The position numbers and the translations under genes are program-made. This document shows positions 57,925 to 64,000 of a stretch of 64,000 nucleotides of DNA, in pieces (positions within the stretch are counted from its first letter, which is position 1; each line of letters begins with the position of its first letter). Source of the stretch: JACVRW01 sp963751105 (GTDB lineage Bacteria > Actinomycetota > Thermoleophilia > Solirubrobacterales > Thermoleophilaceae); NCBI GenBank assembly GCA_963751105.1, contig CAVVTG010000002.1:1612001-1676000 (forward strand), in the 5' to 3' direction. The notes below the pieces were generated by a model. The model was not told where the DNA came from, did no database searches, and saw only the letters and a list, made by a program, of their open reading frames with translations.

Positions 57925-59124
57925 ATGGCACGCCACACGACAGCGAGCTTCACGTCGGCTCTGTCCCGCTCGTTGCGCTCCGCGCTTCCCGAGGTCCCTA
58001 TCGAGACCCGCGAGCCCAAGCGCAGCCGTCGCGACCGCGCAGTGGATGCGGCGATGTACCTCTTCGCGTTTGCGGGCGGCGCTGTTGCGCTCGGCGGCAC
58101 ATGGATGCAGCACCCCGGGTGGCTCCTCGTGGCGGAGCTCGTGATGGGGCTCGCAGCCGTTGGTGCGCTGCACTGGCGGCGCTCGCACCCGGCGGCCGTT
58201 GGGCTTTTCGCTGTGGCCGTCTCGATCGTGTTCATCGCGGCTAGCGGTGCGCAGCTCGTGGCGGCCTTCAATGCGGCGGTCCGCGCCCGTGCAGCCGATC
58301 TCGCCCTGGTCGCCGGCGGCTCTGTCGCCGCCTGCTTTTCGATCCCGCTGATCTACCCCGACGGCAGCGCCTATCTGGCCTCGGTCGGGATCGGCCTGCT
58401 GTGCACGGGCATCGTGATCGGGTGGGGGCTGTTCGTACGCGCGCGGCGCGAGCTTGGGCGCTCGCAGCGCGAGCGGGCCGAGCAGGCGGAGGAGGAAGTC
58501 CGAGCGGCGGAGCGACGGCGGATCGCCCGCGAGATGCATGACGTGCTCGCCCACCGGATCTCGTTGCTCTCCGTGCATGCCGGCGCGCTGGAGTACCGCC
58601 CCGACGCCTCTGCAGAGGAGGTCTCCGAGGCGGCCGGTGTGATCCGCGCGAGCGCGAGGGCGGCGCTCGAGGAGCTGCGCAGCGTGATCGGGGTCCTCCG
58701 GGAGGAGGGCGGCGAGGGCACGCTGGATCCGCCCCAGCCTGAGCTCACAGATCTCCCAACGCTTGTCGCCGAGTCGCGCAAAGCCGGGATGCGGCTGAAC
58801 GCACGGGTAGAGCTCGACGGCGCAACGCCGTCGGCGGCGGTCGGGCGTACGGCCTACCGGATTGCGCAGGAGGGGCTGACTAACGCCCGCAAGCACTCGC
58901 CGGGAGCAGCGGTGACGCTCACGGTCCACTCCCCCGGCGATGGTCTGGAGGTCGAGGTCCGCAGCGCGCCGGTGGCGGTACTGGCGGCGGCGTCTTCCCC
59001 GCTCCCCGGGGCAGGCACCGGTCTCGTCGGGCTCGCCGAGCGTGTCACGCTCGCCGGCGGTGAGCTCGAGCACGGCGTCGACCCCGACGGCGCGTTCGTC
59101 CTGCGTGCTCGCCTCCCGCGATGA
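57925..59124 (+). CDS. NarL-type sensor histidine kinase
   Basis: A 399-residue membrane kinase. Four to five helices lie at about residues 40-160 (YLFAFAGGAVALGGTWMQ and later segments), then a coiled coil (SQRERAEQAEEEVRAAERRR). The HisKA_3 phosphoacceptor is the His in REMHDVLAHRISLLSVHAG near 205. The HATPase has AYRIAQEGLTNARKHSPG and GTGLVGLAERV. ATG 57925 is used, with TTG 57922 in frame. Its stop overlaps the regulator start as ATGA, and the exporter is divergent across 134 bases. Confidence 0.93.
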   Translation: MARHTTASFTSALSRSLRSALPEVPIETREPKRSRRDRAVDAAMYLFAFAGGAVALGGTWMQHPGWLLVAELVMGLAAVGALHWRRSHPAAVGLFAVAVSIVFIAASGAQLVAAFNAAVRARAADLALVAGGSVAACFSIPLIYPDGSAYLASVGIGLLCTGIVIGWGLFVRARRELGRSQRERAEQAEEEVRAAERRRIAREMHDVLAHRISLLSVHAGALEYRPDASAEEVSEAAGVIRASARAALEELRSVIGVLREEGGEGTLDPPQPELTDLPTLVAESRKAGMRLNARVELDGATPSAAVGRTAYRIAQEGLTNARKHSPGAAVTLTVHSPGDGLEVEVRSAPVAVLAAASSPLPGAGTGLVGLAERVTLAGGELEHGVDPDGAFVLRARLPR

Positions 59125-59774
59125 TCCGGGTTCTGCTCGTCGACGACGATCCGTTGGTGCGCTCCGGCCTGCGGATGATGCTCGGCGGCGCGGCGGAGGT
59201 CGAGGTAGTGGCCGAGGCCGACGACGGGCGTCAGGTGCTCGGGGCGGTGGACCGCCACCGGCCCGACGTGGTGCTCATGGACATCCGCATGCCCCAGCTC
59301 GACGGCATTGCGGCCACCCGTCTCCTCAACGCTCAGCCCGATCCGCCCGCCGTCCTCGTTCTCACGACCTTTGACGCCGATGAGCTTGTCCTGCGCGCGC
59401 TGCAGGCCGGCGCGGATGGCTTCCTGCTCAAGGACACCGCGCCGGCCGAGATCGTCCGGGCGATCGAGCTCGTCCACGCAGGGGACGGGATGCTTTCTCC
59501 CGCTGTCACCCGCCGGCTTATCTCCCTAGTCGCCGGCGACTCCGACGCGGGCGCTCGTGCCGACGAGGCTCGGGCTCTCCTTGCGACGCTCAGCCCGCGC
59601 GAACACGACGTCGCCCTCGCCGTCGGCCGCGGCCACGCCAATGCCGAGATCGCCGCGACGCTGCACCTTTCCACGGCAACCATCAAAGCCCACGTCTCCC
59701 GCCTCCTCGACAAGCTCGGGGTCGACAACCGCGTCCAGGTCGCCCTACTCGTCCACGACGCGCAGGGCCGCTGA
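59121..59774 (+). CDS. NarL/LuxR-type response regulator
   Basis: A 217-residue regulator. The receiver domain has the acidic triad in LLVDDDPL, phospho-Asp D54 in VVLMDIRMP and Lys in LLKDTAP. The LuxR-type HTH is LSPREHDVALAVGRGHANAE and HLSTATIKAHVSRLLDKLGV. It forms a pair with the preceding kinase and probably controls the divergent ABC exporter. A LysR remnant begins immediately after its stop. Confidence 0.95.
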   Translation: MIRVLLVDDDPLVRSGLRMMLGGAAEVEVVAEADDGRQVLGAVDRHRPDVVLMDIRMPQLDGIAATRLLNAQPDPPAVLVLTTFDADELVLRALQAGADGFLLKDTAPAEIVRAIELVHAGDGMLSPAVTRRLISLVAGDSDAGARADEARALLATLSPREHDVALAVGRGHANAEIAATLHLSTATIKAHVSRLLDKLGVDNRVQVALLVHDAQGR

Positions 59775-59921
59775 ACCCAGCCCTCGCTGAGTTACGGCGT
59801 CAAGAAGCTCGAGAGCGAACTCAGGGCGCGCCTGTGGCATCGCACCGACGTCCGCTCCAAGAGCAGGCTTTCGCCCGTTAGAAGTTCCTTGCGAAGAGCG
59901 CCGAGACTCAGGGATCGATAG
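59775..59921 (+). pseudogene. LysR-type regulator remnant (HTH fragment)
   Basis: Directly after the response-regulator stop, 48 codons read TQPSLSYGVKKLESELRARL and then WHRTDVRSKSRLSPV before TAG. This matches the recognition helix and wing of a LysR-family HTH (TQP-S-S--I--LE-ELG--LF-RT). The start and the whole effector domain are missing. It is a decayed fragment, not a functional gene. Confidence 0.65.
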
Positions 59922-60130
59922 GCCGGAGACCCGCAAGCCCCGGAGCCCCCAATCGCTACTTGAGGTGGCTCGACCAGGTGGCGTTGCCCTGCTCGCTGAC
60001 CACGGGTTGGCAGCCGACCTGTGGGCTCGTGGAGACGCATGGCGGAGCCTCCTGGATTGCCGAGCTGACCTCCGAGCCCAGTGTCGTGAGGCGCGGCTTG
60101 GAAAGCGGTCGCCCGGGGTACGGGGCTGGG

Positions 60131-60610
60131 ATGCATCGTCTTGCCTGCTCAGCCGCTTTCCTGGCCATGCTCCTCATCGCCGCGTGCGGGGGGAGCGATG
60201 CGCCGTCGGGGAGCGATGCGCCGTCGGCCAGCGAGTTCGCCAACAACGCCGACCGCATCTGCAAGAACGCGGAGGAGACGCTAGAGAGCCTCGGTGAGGG
60301 CGCCGAGACCCCCGAGGAGGTGGTGGCGGTGATCGACAAGGGGCTCAAGCGGACCCGCAGCGCCGCCGACGAGCTGGTCGAGCTCGACCGGCCCGAGGGC
60401 GCCGACGGAGAGACGGCCACGAAGTTCGTGGAGGGCTTCTCCGAGGAGCTCGACAGCAAGCTCGTGCCCGCTCTCGAGGAGCTCAAGGCCGCTGTCGAGG
60501 ACAATGACAAGGCGGCGGTCCAGGCCGCCGCTCAGAAGTTGAGCCGGCTGGAGGCGAGCGAGTCGGACCGCTACGCCCGCGAGCTGGGCGCCCGGGCCTG
60601 CGTCGGCTAG
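60131..60610 (+). CDS. lipoprotein with helical domain
   Basis: A 159-residue lipoprotein. The signal peptide has lipobox LLIAAC, so Cys19 would be lipidated. Two perfect 18-bp direct repeats at 60191-60226 encode GSDAPS twice just after the Cys, a slippage-prone linker. The rest is helical and acidic (DRICKNAEETLESLGEGAET, DELVELDRPEGADGE). No known family is recognised. ATG 60131 is the only start with a signal peptide. Confidence 0.7.
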   Translation: MHRLACSAAFLAMLLIAACGGSDAPSGSDAPSASEFANNADRICKNAEETLESLGEGAETPEEVVAVIDKGLKRTRSAADELVELDRPEGADGETATKFVEGFSEELDSKLVPALEELKAAVEDNDKAAVQAAAQKLSRLEASESDRYARELGARACVG

Positions 60611-60635
60611 ATGCCTGGTTCGCACCGACTGAGAC

Positions 60636-61475
60636 CTAGGCCTGCGGTCCGCGGCCTCGGTCGCAGGGCCCGTCGCGGATCACCCCGCGCACCTGATCCA
60701 CCGATGCTGCATCCCCCGGGAAGTCGACGACCCACCAGGTGGCCCCGGCCGCGGCGTATGGCGCCGGATCGCCGCCGGGCGGTAGCGCCGCGACAACGTC
60801 ATACGGCTCGGCGGGATCCTCGCCCGCGTCCTGACGCAGCGCGGTGAGCTCAGCGACGATCCCGGCGAGCTGCTCGGGATGCTCGAGGTTGACGGGGAAG
60901 AAGCCCTGGTATCGGGCCGCGCGGCGGAGCGGCCTGGGCCTGCCGTAGAACCCCGCGACCCACACGGGCACCCCGGGCCGCTGGACGGGGCGCGGCAGGA
61001 AGCGCATGCCATCAACCGTGTAGTGCTCGCCGCGGTGGTGCACGGGCTCACCCGACCATGCGGCCGTCAGGACCTCGAGCGACTCGTCGAGCATCCGCGC
61101 GCGCTGTCTGTCGTCTGTCTCCTCGCCCGTCATCGAGTACTCGCTCCCGAACTCATCGCTGCCGAGGCCGACTCCGAGCGTCAGCCTGCCGCCGCTGAGC
61201 CGGTCGAGCGTTGCGGTCTCCCTGGCGACCTTGACCGGTCGCCGCCGCGCAAGCGGCGTCACCATCGGCCCGAGCCGCACGCCCGCGGTCGAGGTGGCGA
61301 TCGCCGCCAGCGTGATCCACGGGTCGGCGACGTCGACGACCGGTTCCCGCCAGCGCACGTGATCCCAGACGAACACCCCGTGCCAGCCGGCCTCCTCCGC
61401 CTCGCCGGCCAGACGCGCGACCAGCGCCGGGTCGGCGAGCTGGTCGAACGGCGGCAGGAACAGGCCCGAGCGCAC
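60636..61475 (-). CDS. LLM-class F420/FMN-dependent oxidoreductase
   Basis: A 279-residue luciferase-like TIM barrel. The N-terminus reads RSGLFLPPFDQLADPALVAR, followed by VFVWDHVRW, RLGPMVTPLARRRPVKVARE, LDRLSGGRLTLGVGLGSDEF and VPVWVAGFYGRP. In actinobacteria these proteins commonly use cofactor F420. The substrate is unknown. GTG 61475 is placed seven bases after a TACCTT box, so the mRNA is probably leaderless. Confidence 0.88.
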   Translation of the reverse strand: MRSGLFLPPFDQLADPALVARLAGEAEEAGWHGVFVWDHVRWREPVVDVADPWITLAAIATSTAGVRLGPMVTPLARRRPVKVARETATLDRLSGGRLTLGVGLGSDEFGSEYSMTGEETDDRQRARMLDESLEVLTAAWSGEPVHHRGEHYTVDGMRFLPRPVQRPGVPVWVAGFYGRPRPLRRAARYQGFFPVNLEHPEQLAGIVAELTALRQDAGEDPAEPYDVVAALPPGGDPAPYAAAGATWWVVDFPGDAASVDQVRGVIRDGPCDRGRGPQA

Positions 61476-61482
61476 GAAGTCA

Positions 61483-61488
61483 AAGGTA
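61483..61488 (-). promoter_or_regulatory. -10 box TACCTT, leaderless type
   Basis: TACCTT on the minus strand, 7 bases before GTG 61475, with no Shine-Dalgarno between. Confidence 0.45.
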
Positions 61489-61555
61489 CGGGAACTTGGA
61501 CATTTCCTCCGAGGTGCGCCAGGCTGGTCCTCGAGCTACGAGGGGGAGGCGGACA

Positions 61556-62257
61556 ATGACGAGGCGAGCGCGACCCAGGGGATGGGCGGCGATCGGACTA
61601 CTCGCCATGGCGGCCGGCCTGTCGCTCGCTCTGCCCGCCGGCGCGGCGGGCAAGCCCAAGTGGATCAGCGGTCAGTTCGTGAACTCGACCGTCCATTCCT
61701 GCGTGTTCGGCGATGTCCGCGCGGGCGTACTGGCTGAGGCCTCCTTCCGGGCCGACCCCCGGCGCCTGCCGAAGCGGGGTCAGACCTTCTACGGGCGCGC
61801 GTTCTTCGGCGACGCGGGAGGGGGGTGCGTGACCCCGTTCGCCCAGCTTCAGGTGGTCCTGCCGCTCGGCGTCAAGCTGGCGATCTCGCGAAGGACGCCC
61901 GTGCGGTGTCGCACGTTCGCTTCCTCAACCTCGCCGATCGTCCCACTCTCCCGTGCGCAGGGCTGCCCGCGGCGGGCGGCCCGTGGCACGTACGGCCTGC
62001 TGTTCAATCGCACGACCAGGCAGGACGGCCTGTGGGAGCTGCCACCGGGAGAGGGCTTCTTCGTCGAGTTTCCGCTCCGCTCGAAGCGCAAGCTGAGGGG
62101 CATCGAGTCGGCGGTGCCCTCGTGTCCCCGCGCGGCCGACGGACCTCCCTGCCCGGCGGACGACGGTAAGGACAACCTCCAGGTGGCCGCCTTCGTCAGC
62201 GACGGCGACACGAACCCCTGGGTTGTGCCCCACGTAGGGCTCTTCGTGCGAAGGTAG
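61556..62257 (+). CDS. secreted hypothetical protein
   Basis: A 233-residue protein with a Sec-type signal peptide (basic MTRRARPRGWAAIG, hydrophobic LLAMAAGLSLALPAGAAG). The mature part is beta-rich with six cysteines (for example in HSCVFGDVRAG, GGCVTPFAQL and QGCPRRAARGTY) that could form disulfides. The Cys pattern and FFVEFPLRSKR/NPWVVPHVGLFVRR end are not recognised. GGGGGAGG lies 7 bases before ATG 61556. Function unknown. Confidence 0.7.
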   Translation: MTRRARPRGWAAIGLLAMAAGLSLALPAGAAGKPKWISGQFVNSTVHSCVFGDVRAGVLAEASFRADPRRLPKRGQTFYGRAFFGDAGGGCVTPFAQLQVVLPLGVKLAISRRTPVRCRTFASSTSPIVPLSRAQGCPRRAARGTYGLLFNRTTRQDGLWELPPGEGFFVEFPLRSKRKLRGIESAVPSCPRAADGPPCPADDGKDNLQVAAFVSDGDTNPWVVPHVGLFVRR

Positions 62258-62314
62258 CCCGTCTACGAGGGGCTGTGGCGGCCGCTTGTTACGAAAGCCG
62301 GTGACTGTCCGTCG

Positions 62315-62320
62315 TAGGAT
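62315..62320 (+). promoter_or_regulatory. -10 box TAGGAT, leaderless type
   Basis: TAGGAT, six bases before ATG 62327. The -35 region is weak. +1 would fall on the start codon. Confidence 0.45.
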
Positions 62321-62326
62321 GACGGC

Positions 62327-63100
62327 ATGGCGGAGTATGTGCTGAACCATCACCTCGAGGGTGAGGGCGCGCGGCTGGCGCTGATGTCGCAGCTGCTCGA
62401 CCCGATGCACCGCCGCCACATCGAGTCGCTGGGCGTGGGTCCGGGCGCGCGGACGCTCGAGGTCGGCTGCGGCAACGGCTCGATCTCCGCCTGGCTGGCC
62501 GAGCGCGTCGCCCCCGGCGGCCAGGCGGTGGCCTTCGATCTCGACCTGTCGCTCGTCGACGTCAAGGCGCCGAGGCTCGAGCTGCGGCAGGGCGACATCG
62601 TCGCCGGCCCGGTCGACCCCGGTAACTTCGATCTCGTCACCGCCCGAGCGGTGCTGCACCACGTCACGGACGCCGAGGCAGCGATCAGGAACCTGGTCGC
62701 CAGCGTGGCGCCGGGAGGGTCGATCCTGCTGATCGAGCCCGACTTCCTGCCGGTGAGCGTCGCCGAGCCGCCCGAGGTGCGAGCGTTCTGGAGCGGTTGG
62801 CTGGCCTGGTCGCGCGAGGCGGGCATCGACTACCACATAGGTCGCACACTGGCTCCGCGCCTCGCCGCGCTGGGACTGGAGCAGCTCGGGGGAACGGCCG
62901 AGACCGCCGTCTACAACGGGGGCTCGCCGTGGGCGGCCTACTGGACACAGACAGTCGTCGAGCTACGCGACCGGCTCGTCGGCTCCGGGAAGCTCGACGA
63001 CCAGCTCGTCGACGGGTTTCTCGTCCACTGCGCCGATCCGCGCTGGTGGACGCAGACGATCGCCTTCACCGCCGTCCACGCCCGCGCTCCCGGCGGCTGA
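62327..63100 (+). CDS. class I SAM-dependent methyltransferase
   Basis: A 257-residue methyltransferase. Motif I is LEVGCGNGSISAWLAERV near residue 44, the acidic residue of motif II is in VAFDLDLSLVDV, and motif IV is FDLVTARAVLHHVTD. A C-terminal cap (SWLAWSREAGIDYHIGRTL-like, then LGLEQLGGTAETAVYNGG) is as in UbiE/small-molecule types. The substrate is open. Probably transcribed as a leaderless mRNA. Confidence 0.85.
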   Translation: MAEYVLNHHLEGEGARLALMSQLLDPMHRRHIESLGVGPGARTLEVGCGNGSISAWLAERVAPGGQAVAFDLDLSLVDVKAPRLELRQGDIVAGPVDPGNFDLVTARAVLHHVTDAEAAIRNLVASVAPGGSILLIEPDFLPVSVAEPPEVRAFWSGWLAWSREAGIDYHIGRTLAPRLAALGLEQLGGTAETAVYNGGSPWAAYWTQTVVELRDRLVGSGKLDDQLVDGFLVHCADPRWWTQTIAFTAVHARAPGG

Positions 63101-63144
63101 GTGGCGCATAGCCGCAGCACAGGGAACGCCCGGCTCAGCGGGCG

Positions 63145-63150
63145 TAACGT
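63145..63150 (+). promoter_or_regulatory. -10 box TAACGT, leaderless type
   Basis: TAACGT, eight bases before ATG 63159, with no ribosome-binding site between. Confidence 0.45.
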
Positions 63151-63158
63151 TGCCTCTG

Positions 63159-63870
63159 ATGGCCACCTTCTGCCTGCTTCACGGTGCCTGGCACGACGGC
63201 TCGTGCTGGCAAGAGGTGGCGGCCGAGCTGCGCGCCCGCGGGCACACGGTATTGGCGCCGGACCTGCCCTTTCACGATCCCGAGGCCGGATACGTCGCAC
63301 GCCTCGCTCCGGCGGTCGAGGGGCTGTCCGGAGCCGACGGGCCCGTGGTGATCGCCGGCCACTCACTCGGCTCCAACTACGCCGCCGTGATGGCCACCGA
63401 GATCGACGAGCCCTCGGTCGTACACGTGTGCCCGCGCCTGGGCGGGCTTCACGCCGCCGCCCGGCGCCCCGTCCCGCACCCGCCCCGGCTTCCCCTGGCC
63501 CCCAGTGGACGAGCGCGGCGGAATGACATGGGACCCGGCGATCGCCGCGACCGGGATGTACGGCCGGCTCGACCCGGCGCTCGCGCGCGCACTTGCGGCG
63601 CGGCTGCGACCGATGGTCCCGCCACCCGAGCCGTTTCCGCTCGAGCGCCATCCCGATGTCCCGACCGCCGTCCTCTACGCCGCCGACGACGAGGCCTTCG
63701 AGCCCGCGTGGATCCGCTTCATGGCCCGCGAGTTCCTCGGCGTCGAGCCGATCGAGCTCCCGGGCGGCCACTTCCCCATGTTCGAGGTACCCGGCCACCT
63801 GGCGTCGGTCCTGGACGGATTGGCCTCCCGGCGTTCGGGTACCGACGCGCCATGGACGCAATCAAGGTAA
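63159..63870 (+). CDS. alpha/beta-fold hydrolase, frameshifted
   Basis: The repaired protein is about 236 residues. The first frame has FCLLHGAWHDGSCWQEVAAE, VLAPDLPFHDP and the nucleophile elbow VVIAGHSLGSNYAAVMA. At about 63450-63456, within a CCGCCGCCC run, the frame changes and continues PPPGAPSRTRPGFPWPPVDE, then YAADDEAFEPAWIRFMARE with the catalytic acid and ELPGGHFPMFEVP with the His. All three catalytic residues are thus present over two frames. An extra base from assembly is likely. Similar to EstC-type esterases. Confidence 0.75.
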
Positions 63871-64000
63871 GCGAGCACGCACTGACGGGGTGGCGCAACA
63901 AGGTTGCCGACGGCGCCGCCAAGCCGTTCGAGAATCGAACCCCGCTCGAGCCCGACCAGGTGCGGGCGCTGATGGGGGCGTTGTTCTTCCTGCTGTCGCT
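63852..64000 (+). CDS. hypothetical protein, 3' end beyond the window
   Basis: The first 49 codons from ATG 63852: MDAIKVSEHALTGWRNKVAD, then AAKPFENRTPLEPDQVRALM and the beginning of a hydrophobic helix GALFFLLS. It overlaps the hydrolase end by 19 bases. It looks like a membrane protein with a cytosolic lead-in, but too little is visible to assign a family. Confidence 0.5.
   Translation, partial: MDAIKVSEHALTGWRNKVADGAAKPFENRTPLEPDQVRALMGALFFLLS

Noticed and set aside
59922..60130. Possible secreted-protein tail on the minus strand before the lipoprotein gene
   Set aside because: A frame ending CVSTSPQVGCQPVVSEQGNA is open, but it has no start outside the lipoprotein gene and no recognisable family.

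Overview
The window is high-GC DNA with dense, often overlapping genes. GTG and TTG starts are common, and -10-like TANNNT boxes sit 6-10 bases before several start codons. Gene content (F420-type LLM oxidoreductase, DUF1707 and DUF4239 proteins, a BTAD-type regulator, RsbW/SpoIIE/STAS partner switches) points to Actinomycetota. The style of the secreted proteins suggests Thermoleophilia/Solirubrobacterales; that placement is inference.

Layout. 1-7.3 kb: gltX (incomplete, frameshifted), nfo, a Cys-rich protein, a broken DUF1707 membrane protein, dnaE and an SPW-like membrane protein. 7.1-16.9 kb: one minus-strand unit, trmH-like - pheS - pheT - argC - argJ - argB - argD - argG - 57-codon ORF, linked by 4-12 base overlaps or gaps. 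16.9-23.5 kb: another minus-strand unit, MBL hydrolase - conserved protein - fumarylacetoacetase - SnoaL-like - thrS - infC - rpmI - rplT, ending at an intrinsic terminator. 23.5-27.8 kb: class V aminotransferase, DUF47 protein, phosphoesterase, membrane protein, secreted esterase.

27.85-32.17 kb: a compact integrative element of about 4.3 kb in the 3' end of a tRNA-Val gene. It is bounded by a 14-bp direct repeat, has an integrase at the left end and paired 8-bp repeats near both ends, and carries six small genes (among them MpsC/DUF2294-like and DUF2188-like). 32.3-41 kb: two epimerases, acetate assimilation genes (acs, actP, DUF485), a GATase, an MFS exporter and tRNA-Cys.

41-55 kb is rich in stress and signalling genes: an RsbW-like kinase, ChaB under a SigB/SigF-like promoter, a membrane/transthyretin-like/ferric-reductase-like triad, tRNA-Gly, and a large BTAD-AAA-TPR regulator. 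Divergent from that regulator is an eight-gene coupled operon: two paralogous membrane sensors, a class III cyclase, a SpoIIE phosphatase fused to an RsbW domain, two STAS antagonists, a DUF4442-like/uncharacterised protein and a carotenoid-desaturase-like flavoprotein. This operon and the mini-element are the best candidates for something undescribed. 55-64 kb: DUF4389, an ABC-2 transporter divergent from a NarL-type two-component system, a LysR remnant, a lipoprotein, an LLM oxidoreductase, a secreted protein, a methyltransferase and a frameshifted hydrolase.

Seven genes, including the essential gltX and pheT, carry a single-base frameshift each. This looks more like residual assembly error than biology.
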